Source: JAJFUE01 sp039683515
Lineage (GTDB): Bacteria; Sumerlaeota; Sumerlaeia; MVZB01
Reading direction: 5' to 3'
Length of the DNA stretch: 50,245 bases
NCBI GenBank assembly: GCA_039683515.1
Contig: JBDKRG010000006.1
Span: forward strand, 1-50,245
Part shown: positions 42,935-50,245 of the stretch, one piece after another
Numbering within the stretch: position 1 is the stretch's first letter
Layout: each line of letters begins with the position of its first letter
The notes under the pieces: generated by a model
What the model saw: the letters and a program-made list of their open reading frames with translations, nothing else
Told to the model about the DNA's origin: nothing
The model's database searches: none
Translations under genes and position numbers: made by a program

Positions 42935-42980
42935 GGAGGCAACAGAGGCCAGGGAATTCTCCGTTTCCTCTGTTGCCTCC
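42935..42980. repeat. Inverted repeat downstream of purE
   Basis: GGAGGCAACAGAGG at 42935-42948 pairs with CCTCTGTTGCCTCC at 42967-42980. A second, overlapping pair is AACAGGAGGCAAC at 42922-42934 with 42972-42984. It may act as the purE terminator although no T-run follows. Confidence 0.75.
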
Positions 42981-43005
42981 TGTTCATATCTGTATTCAAT
43001 ATTTC

Positions 43006-43023
43006 CTCTGCATCTCTGCGACA
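43006..43023. repeat. Right flank repeat of purE
   Basis: CTCTGCATCTCTGCGACA is the reverse complement of TGTCGCAGAGATGCAGAG, which is found split by a partial duplication at 42155-42190. Confidence 0.8.
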
Positions 43024-43056
43024 AGAATTGGTTCGATAAGTAAGTTGGCTGAAACT

Positions 43057-43132
43057 TGGTGGGCCCTCCAGGATTCGAACCTGGGACCGACCGGTTATGA
43101 GCCGGCGGCTCTAACCGCTGAGCTAAGGGCCC
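43057..43132 (-). tRNA. tRNA with CAU anticodon (Ile2 or elongator Met)
   Basis: 76 nucleotides including an encoded CCA end (43057-43059). The cloverleaf is complete: acceptor GGGCCCT/AGGGCCC, D-stem GCTC/GAGC, anticodon stem GCCGG/CCGGT with loop CTCATAA, T-stem CCAGG/CCTGG with TTCGAAT. The C4-G69 and C5-G68 pairs are those preferred by TilS, favouring tRNA-Ile2 with lysidine over elongator Met. A promoter with TTGACA at 43167-43172 lies upstream, inside the end of the neighbouring gene. Confidence 0.95.
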
Positions 43133-43142
43133 GAACCCAATC

Positions 43143-43172
43143 AAGTTACCTGCTAGCCGTGAATCGTGTCAA
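43143..43172 (-). promoter_or_regulatory. Promoter of the tRNA gene
   Basis: The minus strand has a consensus TTGACA (43167-43172) and a weak -10 TAACTT (43143-43148) 18 bases later, which puts the start site a few bases before the tRNA. It overlaps the 3' end of the 43153-44175 gene. Confidence 0.5.
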
Positions 43173-44175
43173 GCGGGCCAATCTTCTGAATCGTGAGTGA
43201 TCGGTCCGGCGGATTGTTTCGAACGGCGACTAGAAATTCCCTCGTCGCACCCCGCCGAAAACAAATCGTCACGCGCGCGTTGAAGCCCAGCGGATCAATC
43301 CGCGGCAGATCGCATGCGGCCCGGACAAATCTGATCGGGCTGTTTCGCTCGGGATGAGGCCACTCAAGGATGATGTTCCGGCGCCTTAGATACTCATTCA
43401 CCCTAGCCAGGAACGTATCCCGCTTCAGCACGCTCGAACAGTTGACCGCGATCCGGTTCAGGATCTCGCCGAAATGGCAGTCCCAATCCAAGCGGGTCCT
43501 GTGAGCCCCATCGATCAACGCCCACACATGATTCGAATCCTTCGGCGTCAGTTCGATCCTCGAGGCGAGCGAAGCCGCCATAAAGACGCCGTCGACGACG
43601 GAATCCACATATTCGGGGTGATCGTACATGACCTCCAGATAGCAATGCAGCGTCAGGGCGGCCAGCTTCATCGGATTCAGCCAGGCCGCAAGGAACGGGA
43701 GAACATCCTCGCGAAATTCGGCCGGGACCGCATCCGCATCGGCTTCACCCAGCAATACGTCCATCAACGCGGAATCGGCGCCGCCGCTCGACGTCCTGAA
43801 CCGCTCGATGAAATCGCGTTGCTTGAAAAGCAGCCGCCGGATTAAAAGATCGATCGCCTCGCCATTGCGATCGGCGTCGGCGGTCATGCACATCGGCGTC
43901 AGCGAGACATCAAAATCGCTCGCATAACATGCCGCGTCGGATGCGATCTCCCGCCGCAGAAGGAGCATGGCCGAGAGCGCGTCGTATCGCTTGTCGGACG
44001 GGTTCCATAAATCCTCGCAGTACTCGATCAGCAGCGGCTCGTATTCCCACCGGGCCAGGAGCCCGTCCCAGTCCTGGTGATCCGGGCCAGGCCGCGCGAA
44101 ATCGCGATCCAGAAACCAGCGCCGGACCTCGTCCGGCATTCCGGGAGCCGCCGCGTCGATGCGTTGGGCGTCCAT
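43153..44175 (-). CDS. Hypothetical cytoplasmic protein
   Basis: 340 residues, not recognised. No signal peptide or membrane helix. Mostly helical, acidic, with several Trp/His-rich stretches (RPGPDHQDWDGLLARWEYEP near the start) and helices in the middle such as LLIRRLLFKQRDFIERF and LAAWLNPMKLAALTLHCYLE. No catalytic motif is evident. It lies 37 bases downstream of the WD40-SGNH gene on the same strand, so they may be co-transcribed. Confidence 0.7.
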   Translation of the reverse strand: MDAQRIDAAAPGMPDEVRRWFLDRDFARPGPDHQDWDGLLARWEYEPLLIEYCEDLWNPSDKRYDALSAMLLLRREIASDAACYASDFDVSLTPMCMTADADRNGEAIDLLIRRLLFKQRDFIERFRTSSGGADSALMDVLLGEADADAVPAEFREDVLPFLAAWLNPMKLAALTLHCYLEVMYDHPEYVDSVVDGVFMAASLASRIELTPKDSNHVWALIDGAHRTRLDWDCHFGEILNRIAVNCSSVLKRDTFLARVNEYLRRRNIILEWPHPERNSPIRFVRAACDLPRIDPLGFNARVTICFRRGATREFLVAVRNNPPDRSLTIQKIGPLDTIHG

Positions 44176-44212
44176 GGTTGATTCCTATCCGGGCCGATTC
44201 CCGCCTTGGTCG

Positions 44213-46435
44213 CTATTTCGCGGCACCAGCCGCGAGTTGGCGCTGGATGATGGCGCCGACGGCGCTTTCGTTTTTCAGCTGCTCGGGCTTGAGGCCCGCC
44301 CTGGCCAGCAGGGCGTCGTGGATGTGCGGCAGGATCGTCTTGGCGATGAGCGCGTGGCCGATCGGATTGGGGTGATGGTCGTCGGCCGTCCGCGTCACGG
44401 TGGTCCATCTCTGGTTTGTTTCGCGCAGGTAGGCCATCGCCGTCGGCAGCGAGTTGACCGGCGTGATCCCGATCCGCTGCCACAGGTTCACCACGCGCCG
44501 GCTGAGGGGCTGAAGATCGTCGTCCATCAGGCCGATGTCCTCGAACGCCATCACGCCGAAGAGCGGGATGCCGCGCTCCTTGCACGTGCGCGCCATGTCG
44601 CGGTAGGCCTTCTCGATCGCCGTCCAGCCGGCATAGGGGTAATCGGGCGAATCGAGCAAATTCTCCTGGTCGAGCAGGTAGAACGCGCGGATGTCGGAGA
44701 ATTCGCCGGCCAGAACCGAGCCGAGCCGCGTCATCAAAAGCTTGCGCGAGAAGAAAAAGTCGGGCTTCGCGTAAGTCATGATCGTCTGGCTGTCGTTCTT
44801 GTCGAACTGCACGATCACGGCGTCCGGGCCGAACCGAAGCCCCTGCTTCAGGAGCATCTCGTTTTCCTGCGTCGTGTTGTAGCCGGGGACGGCCGCGTCG
44901 ATGAAATCGACCTTCCAGCCGGGCCCGAGCAGCGCGTTCATTTCGGCCTCGAGCAGGTCGAGGTAGCGCTCGTTGCGGGCGACGCCAAAGCCGAACATCG
45001 TCGAGTCGCCCAAGCCCAGAACGCGCAGCGTGCGCGGCGGCTTCTGGAAGGTCACCGGGTCGTCGCGGAAGCCGAGGTTGTTGATCTGGACGCGCGCGTC
45101 GCGGAAGATCACGTCCATGCCGGGGCGCAACACGAACTGGATCTTCGGGTCGGGATCGAACTTCACCATCTCGGGATACTGGACCGGGCGCGAGAGATCC
45201 CGCGGCGGATCGGGTGGCAAATCCTTCATCTGCCCCTTGTAGTTGGCGTCGACCACCGCGCGCAGGCCGATCTCGACAAGCAGCGCCGCGCTGAACAGCG
45301 TCACGCACAACATCAGCGCCGGGATCTTCAGCCTTTGCGCAAAGGTTTTGGCCGGCGCCGGCATGCCCGGCTTTTTTCCGCGGCGGTTGCGCAGCTCGGC
45401 GCGGCCGGCCCAAAACAGCCCCAGGACCGGAACACCGAAGATGCCCATCGCCGAGCCGATCAGGAGCGCCCATTTCTCCGCGCGCGTCCGGATCCGCGGC
45501 GGCAGCTTGCCCGCCGGGTCGACCACCTCGAACTTTTTGCGATTCACGGCCAGGAAGCGCGCGCCGCCCGCATGCGCCACCTGCTCGACCGGACCGGCCT
45601 GAACCTCGCTGTAAACCTCGTGCTCCTTCGCCGGATCCCACAGGATCACGCGGCCATCGGTCGAGCCGGTGGCCAGCATCCCGTCGTTGCCCCACGCCGC
45701 GCCGGTCACCGCGCCGGCGTGGCCCCACAGCACGCTCACCCGGCGCTCCTCGTCGAGGTCCCAGATCTCGGGCTGGTCCCGGTCCATGCACACGATCGCC
45801 CGCAGCCCGTCGGGCGAGACCTTCACGTCCAGGACCTTGCCGGACACCCCGATCGTGCTGATCAGCTTGTTCGTCTTGCGGTCCCAGATCCTGAGCGTTC
45901 GATCCTCCGACCCGGTGAGCGCCCTCCCCTTGCCCAGGAAGGCGACCGCGCGAACGGGGCCCGCGTGGCCGACGAACCGGCCGAGGCATTTGCCCTTCTC
46001 GACGTCCCAGAGCCGCGCCGTCCCGTCGTCGGAGCCGGTGAGCGCCTTCCTGCCGTCGGCCGCATACCCGACGGCCCGGACGGGCCCGGCATGGCCGCGC
46101 AGCACGCGCTGGGGCTTGCCGGCGCGGGTCCGCCATGTGCGGGCGGTCCCGTCCTCCGAGCCGGTCAGCACGCGGCGGCCGTCGGGCGAAAACGCCACGG
46201 CGACGACCGGCTTACCGTGGCCGGCGAGCGTCGCCAACGGCTTTTCACTCAACGCTCCCGCGTCGAGGATAACCGCATTGCCGCCGCCGAGCCCGATCGC
46301 CGCCGATTTGCCGTCCGGCGAAACCGCGCACGAACTCGGATTACCGGTGGTGGGCGCGGACCGGGAGAGCGGCGTTCCGAAAACCGTGAACGCGAACAGC
46401 ACCGAGGCAAGGAGCATGATGGTCTTGTGGCTCAT
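44213..46435 (-). CDS. WD40-repeat / SGNH-hydrolase fusion membrane protein
   Basis: 740 residues. A signal sequence (about 1-20) is followed by about six WD40 blades (35-300), with motifs such as VLTGSEDGTARTW, ALTGSDDGTARLWD and ALTGSEDRTLRIWD. Two membrane helices (322-343 and 371-394) come next. An SGNH/GDSL hydrolase domain (about 430-720) has nucleophile Ser478 in GLGDSTMFG and the Asp-X2-His block in ADDHHPNPIGH. Topology places both ends outside the cytoplasm, with a short inner loop between the helices. Esterases of this class often add or remove acyl groups on glycans. The fusion is unusual. Confidence 0.88.
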   Translation of the reverse strand: MSHKTIMLLASVLFAFTVFGTPLSRSAPTTGNPSSCAVSPDGKSAAIGLGGGNAVILDAGALSEKPLATLAGHGKPVVAVAFSPDGRRVLTGSEDGTARTWRTRAGKPQRVLRGHAGPVRAVGYAADGRKALTGSDDGTARLWDVEKGKCLGRFVGHAGPVRAVAFLGKGRALTGSEDRTLRIWDRKTNKLISTIGVSGKVLDVKVSPDGLRAIVCMDRDQPEIWDLDEERRVSVLWGHAGAVTGAAWGNDGMLATGSTDGRVILWDPAKEHEVYSEVQAGPVEQVAHAGGARFLAVNRKKFEVVDPAGKLPPRIRTRAEKWALLIGSAMGIFGVPVLGLFWAGRAELRNRRGKKPGMPAPAKTFAQRLKIPALMLCVTLFSAALLVEIGLRAVVDANYKGQMKDLPPDPPRDLSRPVQYPEMVKFDPDPKIQFVLRPGMDVIFRDARVQINNLGFRDDPVTFQKPPRTLRVLGLGDSTMFGFGVARNERYLDLLEAEMNALLGPGWKVDFIDAAVPGYNTTQENEMLLKQGLRFGPDAVIVQFDKNDSQTIMTYAKPDFFFSRKLLMTRLGSVLAGEFSDIRAFYLLDQENLLDSPDYPYAGWTAIEKAYRDMARTCKERGIPLFGVMAFEDIGLMDDDLQPLSRRVVNLWQRIGITPVNSLPTAMAYLRETNQRWTTVTRTADDHHPNPIGHALIAKTILPHIHDALLARAGLKPEQLKNESAVGAIIQRQLAAGAAK

Positions 46436-46536
46436 GTTGCGAAAAGTTACTCGAAACGCGGGATGTCAACGCCCTTCGTGATGATCCGCATCGGCCGGCG
46501 ATCAGCGCGTGCCCGATCGCATTGCGACATGCGAGG

Positions 46537-46661
46537 CTAAAGGCTCGCCTTCACCATTGGTTCATCAACGCGAATGGCCGGGGCCCCGAGTGAACGGCCC
46601 TGGTTGCGACCCAGCCTGATGGCCAGCAGGCTCAAGGCGCAGAACCCGATGGCGAACAGCG
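46537..46661 (-). pseudogene. Out-of-frame 3' remnant of the spermidine-synthase-like gene
   Basis: Immediately after the stop at 46662, a second reading frame continues with a membrane-like segment, SLTLFAIGFCALSLLAIRLG, and a hydrophilic tail ending MVKASL. One extra G in the GGGGG run at the junction would join it to the upstream gene. This suggests a frameshift, probably after an internal deletion. Confidence 0.5.
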
Positions 46662-47381
46662 TCAGGCTGCGAATCCCCCACACAAGTAATACGGCGACCA
46701 GCGAATGACTTCTCCGGCCTGGGTCGAGCGCTCGATGCGCATGAACGAGAGGACGGCGATCGCGGCAAGAAACAACGTGGCGGCGGTCAGGTTCGGGATC
46801 CTCGCCCCGAACTGCCGGCCCAGGATCCAGGCCGGGATCACGAAAATCGCGACCCAGACGTAGCAGGGCGTCTGAAGGAGCGAGAGGAGGCCGAACAGGA
46901 GCACGCCGGCCAATGAGCCCAGAATGTCGATCGTATACATGCGCAGGGGGGTGCCCGTCTTGAGCAAGGGCCCAATCGCCTGGCCCGAACCGATGAACGA
47001 GAAGCATACGCCGCCGAGGATCAGGAAGATGATCGAGAGATTGCGGGCAATGATCCACAGCGCGGAGGATTGCGTGCTGAGGCAACTGTTTTCCCAGAAC
47101 GAGATTTTATCCTCAGGAAAAGCCATTCGATCGAGGCCGAGTTTGCCAGTCAGGCAGACGACCAGCAGCAGCACAAACAAAGTCCAGAGGATGGCCGTCC
47201 AGAACGACCGGCGATAGCCCGCCAGCAGGCAGCCGATGCCGAGCCCGGTGAAAGCGGCAAGGAGCGGGAAGTTCTTGAGATATGAGAGCATCGGGATCTC
47301 GGTCGAGACCCAACGGATGAGCATCAACTCCAGAAAAAGCGAAGTCAAGCTGGCCAGAAACAATGTTTTTCGGTTATTCAT
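46662..47381 (-). pseudogene. Truncated membrane protein resembling the N-terminus of fused spermidine synthases
   Basis: 239 residues. LTSLFLELMLIRWVSTEIP starts helix 1, and about seven helices follow, as in large SpeE-like proteins with a membrane N-terminus. The next part of such proteins is a soluble methyltransferase-like domain that commonly begins near a WSPYY motif. Here the protein reaches RWSPYY and stops eight residues later. The enzymatic domain is missing, so it is probably a decayed gene, unless a short membrane protein is the real product. ATG 47381 starts MNNRKTLF. Confidence 0.6.
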
Positions 47382-47523
47382 GAGGGGTAATTCGGGTAGC
47401 TCCAACGCAAGTCGGCCGGGCACAGTTTCGCATGTGGATTTTCCCGAAATCCGACAGGCATGTCCAGCAAATACACTTGCGCCCGCGCCCCTGCATGGAT
47501 TCAGACGAAAAGATTCATGTTGA

Positions 47524-48087
47524 TCAGGATTCGATGGAGTCGGATTGCCGCCTGGACGCCCGGGGCCTGATGACGACCGCGCTTTCGGGGGGGAGGACGA
47601 CCGCGTCGTCGGGGACGTCATCGCGCACGACGGCGTTGGCGCCGATCCGCACGCGGTTGCCGATCGTGACCGGCCCGAGGATCTTGGCGCCGGTGCCGAC
47701 GTAGACCTCGTCGCCCAGCGTCGGCCAGCCGCGCCCCTTGAAGTCGCCGCGCGAGACCAGCTGCGCCCCCTGCACGATCGTGCAGTCGCGCCCGAGCCGG
47801 CCGTGGATGATGATGCCGCCGAAATTGTGGATCTGGAGGCCGGGGCCGATCTCGGAGTCGATCGAGATCCGGACGCCGCTGACGATTTCCATGAACTTGT
47901 AGAGGAAGAAGTAGAAGGCGGTCAGCGGCTTGCGCACGATCCCGAAGCGGATGCGCTGGATCGCCTTGCCGAGCCGGAACGTCACGAGCGCCCACCATGC
48001 GACCTCGGTCAGCGCGTAGAACGCGCTCCGAACCGTCGGCTTCTCGCCCGCATACCGCTTGAAATCGGCCCTGACGTTGTCCAGCAT
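47524..48087 (-). CDS. Hexapeptide-repeat acyltransferase, CysE-like
   Basis: 187 residues. A short helical head (1-65) precedes a left-handed beta helix (about 72-175) with hexapeptide turns IDSEIGPGLQI, GRLGRDCTIV, TLGDEVYVGTGAKILG and IGNRVRIGANAVV. It resembles serine acetyltransferase, whose active site has two His residues. The first (in HNFGG) is present, but the second, in the usual YHGVTLGG, is replaced by VQGAQLVSRG. It may therefore acetylate a glycan instead of serine. ATG 48087 starts MLDNVRADF. Confidence 0.85.
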   Translation of the reverse strand: MLDNVRADFKRYAGEKPTVRSAFYALTEVAWWALVTFRLGKAIQRIRFGIVRKPLTAFYFFLYKFMEIVSGVRISIDSEIGPGLQIHNFGGIIIHGRLGRDCTIVQGAQLVSRGDFKGRGWPTLGDEVYVGTGAKILGPVTIGNRVRIGANAVVRDDVPDDAVVLPPESAVVIRPRASRRQSDSIES

Positions 48088-48215
48088 CCGCGCGCTCCAA
48101 CCTGACGTCCGTTCGACTATAGCCGCCCGCCAAGCTCCGCTCAAAGCTTTTCAGGCCCGTTCGTGCGGGATCGCCAATCTCCCGACCCGCGAAACAGGAA
48201 TCCACCGATATTCTT

Positions 48216-48238
48216 ATCGTGCCCCCGGCCGCTAAAAT
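48216..48238 (+). promoter_or_regulatory. Possible promoter of the 48340 gene
   Basis: TAAAAT at 48233-48238 inside GCTAAAATG matches the -10 of the mrp promoter. The -35 region (ATTCTT or TTCTTA) is weak. The leader to the ATG would be about 95 bases. Confidence 0.4.
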
Positions 48239-48339
48239 GTAGCCGGTGGGACGCTCCCATCGGCTTCAATTTTGCACCATAACACCATTCCTGTCCCAGA
48301 CAACCTGTGCTAGATTTTGTTTTTCCGGAGGATACAACC

Positions 48340-50013
48340 ATGTCCAAATACTGGATACTCGGCTTGGCGATGCTGCTCGCGATCGCGCCCCATTCGGTTT
48401 CAGGCGAGCCGCCGGCCGCCGAAACCTTCGTTGTCGAGGGGACCGTCACCGACGAGTCGGGCAAGCCGATGCAGGGCGTCGTCATCACGCACGTTGGCGG
48501 CACGGGCACGCTGGTCTATCGAGGCAAACCGATAACGACCGGCCCTGACGGCCGTTATAGATTTCAATACCCACCCGAGCGTTTTCGTCGCCTCAAACGC
48601 AACTGGCCGTGGTTCTGGTCCCAGCGGCTCGAATACGGTGGAATCATCCTTCAGGTGGCCAGATTCTATGCGGATAAAGAAGGTTATCACGAGAAAAATG
48701 CGTCCCGCCGAGGGGATCTTGTGGAAGCCGGTTCCATGTCGGACATAGATCCCAAGTGGCATGACCCGAACCGAACCATTCTCCCCGGCAAACCGCACCA
48801 CGTCGATTTCGTGATGGTGCGGAATGAGGATACTTCATCGACGCAGCCGCTCACTGCTTCCACGGCCCTGAACCCAAAACGTCCATTTGTCATCGAGGGC
48901 AAAGTGACCGACGCGACCGGCAAGCCGATGGAGGGCGTCGCGATCGACGTCAACGCCGGCTGGTGCACGCTCATGCCGACCGGCTCGACAAAGACCGGAC
49001 CGGACGGCAAATATGCCGTTCATTTCCGTCCCGGGCGGGTGTCGACGGAAGGCGAATTCCCGGCCAATGTCCAGATGCAGGCCGCGATCGTCCACGCCAG
49101 CAGGGACGGCTATTACGAAAAGGATCTCTGCCGCGGCGGCAACCTCTCGATGGCCGGAAAATTGCCGGCCTACAAGCCGGCCAATCAAATAGTCGAGCCG
49201 CACAAACCGGCATCCGACAGCACGGTCGTCCTCCCCGGAAAACCGTACCGTCTCGACTTCGCCATGGTCCCGGCAGCGCGCGTCGGCGGGCGCATCGTCG
49301 ACCGCAACGGCAAACCGATCGCAGGACTTCGTTTTGATATGGAAGGGCCGACATACCCAGGCGGCTCGGTCCTTGCCGGCGCAACGACCGAAAAGGACGG
49401 CTTCTTTATCCTGACCAGCGTCCCGTGCAAAACCTACGCGATCGGGTTCAGCGACAAAGGCCATAAAATCCGCAGCAACGAAATGGCGTTCTCCCACCCC
49501 GGCAAATATATGCTGGAACTGGTCCATGACCGCCATGCGGGGACGTTGACCGGCCGATTTTCTTCACAGCCCGCCGAAGAGCAAACCACGGTGCCGTTAC
49601 AACTGAACCAGCAAGTGCCGGTGCAGGTTGAACACCGAATTTCTTCGCCGGGATATCCGGACAGGATGATTTCGATTACGGATTACAAGGCGGAGAGATT
49701 CGGCGACGGCGGCCTGCGCATTCATGTCGACCTGACATCCACGGCGCGCGGGGTGCAATACGAGTATTTCGTCAAGGCCGGAATTCTCGATCAAAACGGA
49801 AAAATCATACGGGAGGCGGCGAGCGATTTGTTGAATCAATACGGCGGAGTCAGATCGATTGGCAGCGATGATCCGGTCACCAAGGACTCGATCGACCTGA
49901 ACTTCCCCGCCGGCAGCCAAATCCCCGACCAGGCAAAGTTGAGGCTGAACCTCATCGTCGGCGGCGTCTATGCCGCACGCGATGGCAGCGCCTGGTATAC
50001 GTATAAATATTAA
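48340..50013 (+). CDS. Secreted protein with carboxypeptidase-regulatory-like domains
   Basis: 557 residues. Signal peptide about 1-22 (cleavage after VSG). At least three beta modules with the family start pattern follow: VVEGTVTDESGKPMQGVVI, VIEGKVTDATGKPMEGVAI and VGGRIVDRNGKPIAGLRF. Between them are sections ending in LPGKPHHVDFVMV and LPGKPYRLDFAMV, so modules 1 and 2 are internal duplicates. The C-terminal 140 residues look like a separate beta domain. ATG 48340 has GGAGG upstream. It is related in design to the protein at 9334-10794. Likely a surface binding or structural protein. Confidence 0.82.
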   Translation: MSKYWILGLAMLLAIAPHSVSGEPPAAETFVVEGTVTDESGKPMQGVVITHVGGTGTLVYRGKPITTGPDGRYRFQYPPERFRRLKRNWPWFWSQRLEYGGIILQVARFYADKEGYHEKNASRRGDLVEAGSMSDIDPKWHDPNRTILPGKPHHVDFVMVRNEDTSSTQPLTASTALNPKRPFVIEGKVTDATGKPMEGVAIDVNAGWCTLMPTGSTKTGPDGKYAVHFRPGRVSTEGEFPANVQMQAAIVHASRDGYYEKDLCRGGNLSMAGKLPAYKPANQIVEPHKPASDSTVVLPGKPYRLDFAMVPAARVGGRIVDRNGKPIAGLRFDMEGPTYPGGSVLAGATTEKDGFFILTSVPCKTYAIGFSDKGHKIRSNEMAFSHPGKYMLELVHDRHAGTLTGRFSSQPAEEQTTVPLQLNQQVPVQVEHRISSPGYPDRMISITDYKAERFGDGGLRIHVDLTSTARGVQYEYFVKAGILDQNGKIIREAASDLLNQYGGVRSIGSDDPVTKDSIDLNFPAGSQIPDQAKLRLNLIVGGVYAARDGSAWYTYKY

Positions 50014-50049
50014 CCGGCCCCCGGTGGGATCGGACGGATCACAAAAAGA

Positions 50050-50083
50050 ATGCGGAGCGCGGGTTTTATTCCGCGCTCCGCAT
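50050..50083. terminator. Bidirectional terminator between the 48340 gene and tuf
   Basis: ATGCGGAGCGCGG at 50050-50062 pairs perfectly with CCGCGCTCCGCAT at 50071-50083 around an 8-base loop. A-rich and T-rich tracts flank it on both sides, so it can serve both converging genes. Confidence 0.85.
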
Positions 50084-50119
50084 CTTGATTTCATCGTCGG
50101 TTCGAAGAGCCGACCTGCC

Positions 50120-50245
50120 TTACTGAATGATCTTGGCGACGACGCCGGCGCCGACCGTGCGGCCGCCTTCGCGGATCGCGAACCGAAGACCCTCTTCCAT
50201 CGCGATCGGCGTGATCAGCTTGCCCTCGAGCACGATGTTGTCGCC
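50120..50245 (-). CDS. tuf: Elongation factor Tu, C-terminal fragment
   Basis: Only the last 41 codons and stop are inside the window; the gene continues past its right edge. The fragment carries LITPIAMEEGLRFAIREGG and RTVGAGVVAKIIQ, the invariant end of EF-Tu domain III. EF-Tu delivers aminoacyl-tRNA to the ribosome. Whether ribosomal-protein genes adjoin it cannot be seen. Confidence 0.97.
   Translation of the reverse strand, partial: GDNIVLEGKLITPIAMEEGLRFAIREGGRTVGAGVVAKIIQ

Noticed and set aside
46436..46470. TTGACA and AACTTTT before the WD40-SGNH gene as a further ECF or housekeeping promoter
   Set aside because: No matching -10 half follows at the right distance, and the start would fall almost on the ATG.

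Overview
The window is about 50 kb of GC-rich bacterial chromosome with dense, mostly single-copy genes. It contains no rRNA, CRISPR array, recognisable transposase or phage module. The style suggests a deep-branching Gram-negative lineage of the Planctomycetota type or a neighbouring candidate phylum. The reasons are an ECF sigma factor with a FecR-type membrane anti-sigma, secreted WD40 and carboxypeptidase-regulatory-like proteins, GspG-like 'YSVGPDGVDD' C-termini, a four-helix-bundle (S23) gene, and many short palindromic and microsatellite-like intergenic repeats. This placement is inferred from gene content only.

Layout. 1-640: nested miniature inverted-repeat elements with hexamer and octamer arrays. 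639-3758 (minus): secreted Cys-rich protein, sensor kinase and NtrC-type regulator, with a good sigma-54 promoter in front of the Cys-rich gene, resembling ZraP/ZraS/ZraR. 3896-4042: a second hexamer-bearing miniature element. 4119-9319: ACT-domain protein, EamA transporter, low-complexity protein, ManA and phosphofructokinase. 9334-14086 (minus): secreted beta-domain protein, YceD/DUF177, site-2 protease with CBS domains, GT-B glycosyltransferase. 14292-16861 (plus): single-pass membrane protein and Mrp. 16869-19688 (minus): GT39-like membrane glycosyltransferase and an M16 protein lacking its zinc site.

19984-24252 (minus) encodes two ABC ATPases and two ABC-2 permeases. A 518-bp cassette carrying a four-helix-bundle gene between inverted hexamer arrays sits inside this gene set. 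24422-27845 (minus) is an ECF sigma factor overlapping a 956-residue anti-sigma/FecR protein. 27962-33022 (minus) is three tandem paralogous membrane proteins. A shared promoter-like motif precedes the sigma gene, the three-paralogue operon and the distant fourth relative at 14292, suggesting one ECF regulon. 33165-37462 (minus) is a carbamoyltransferase, GT2, small membrane protein and NAD-dependent epimerase operon, probably for cell-surface glycan modification. Then follow a lipoprotein, a cysteine synthase with a Cys-rich tail, a zinc-ribbon membrane protein, purE, a CAU tRNA, an unknown protein, a WD40-SGNH hydrolase fusion, a decayed spermidine-synthase-like membrane gene, a hexapeptide acetyltransferase, a second secreted beta-domain protein, a bidirectional terminator and the 3' end of tuf.

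The two most unusual things are the hexamer-array elements (GAGCAC outside, GATTAC inside; one pair encloses a four-helix-bundle gene) and the putative ECF regulon of uncharacterised membrane proteins.
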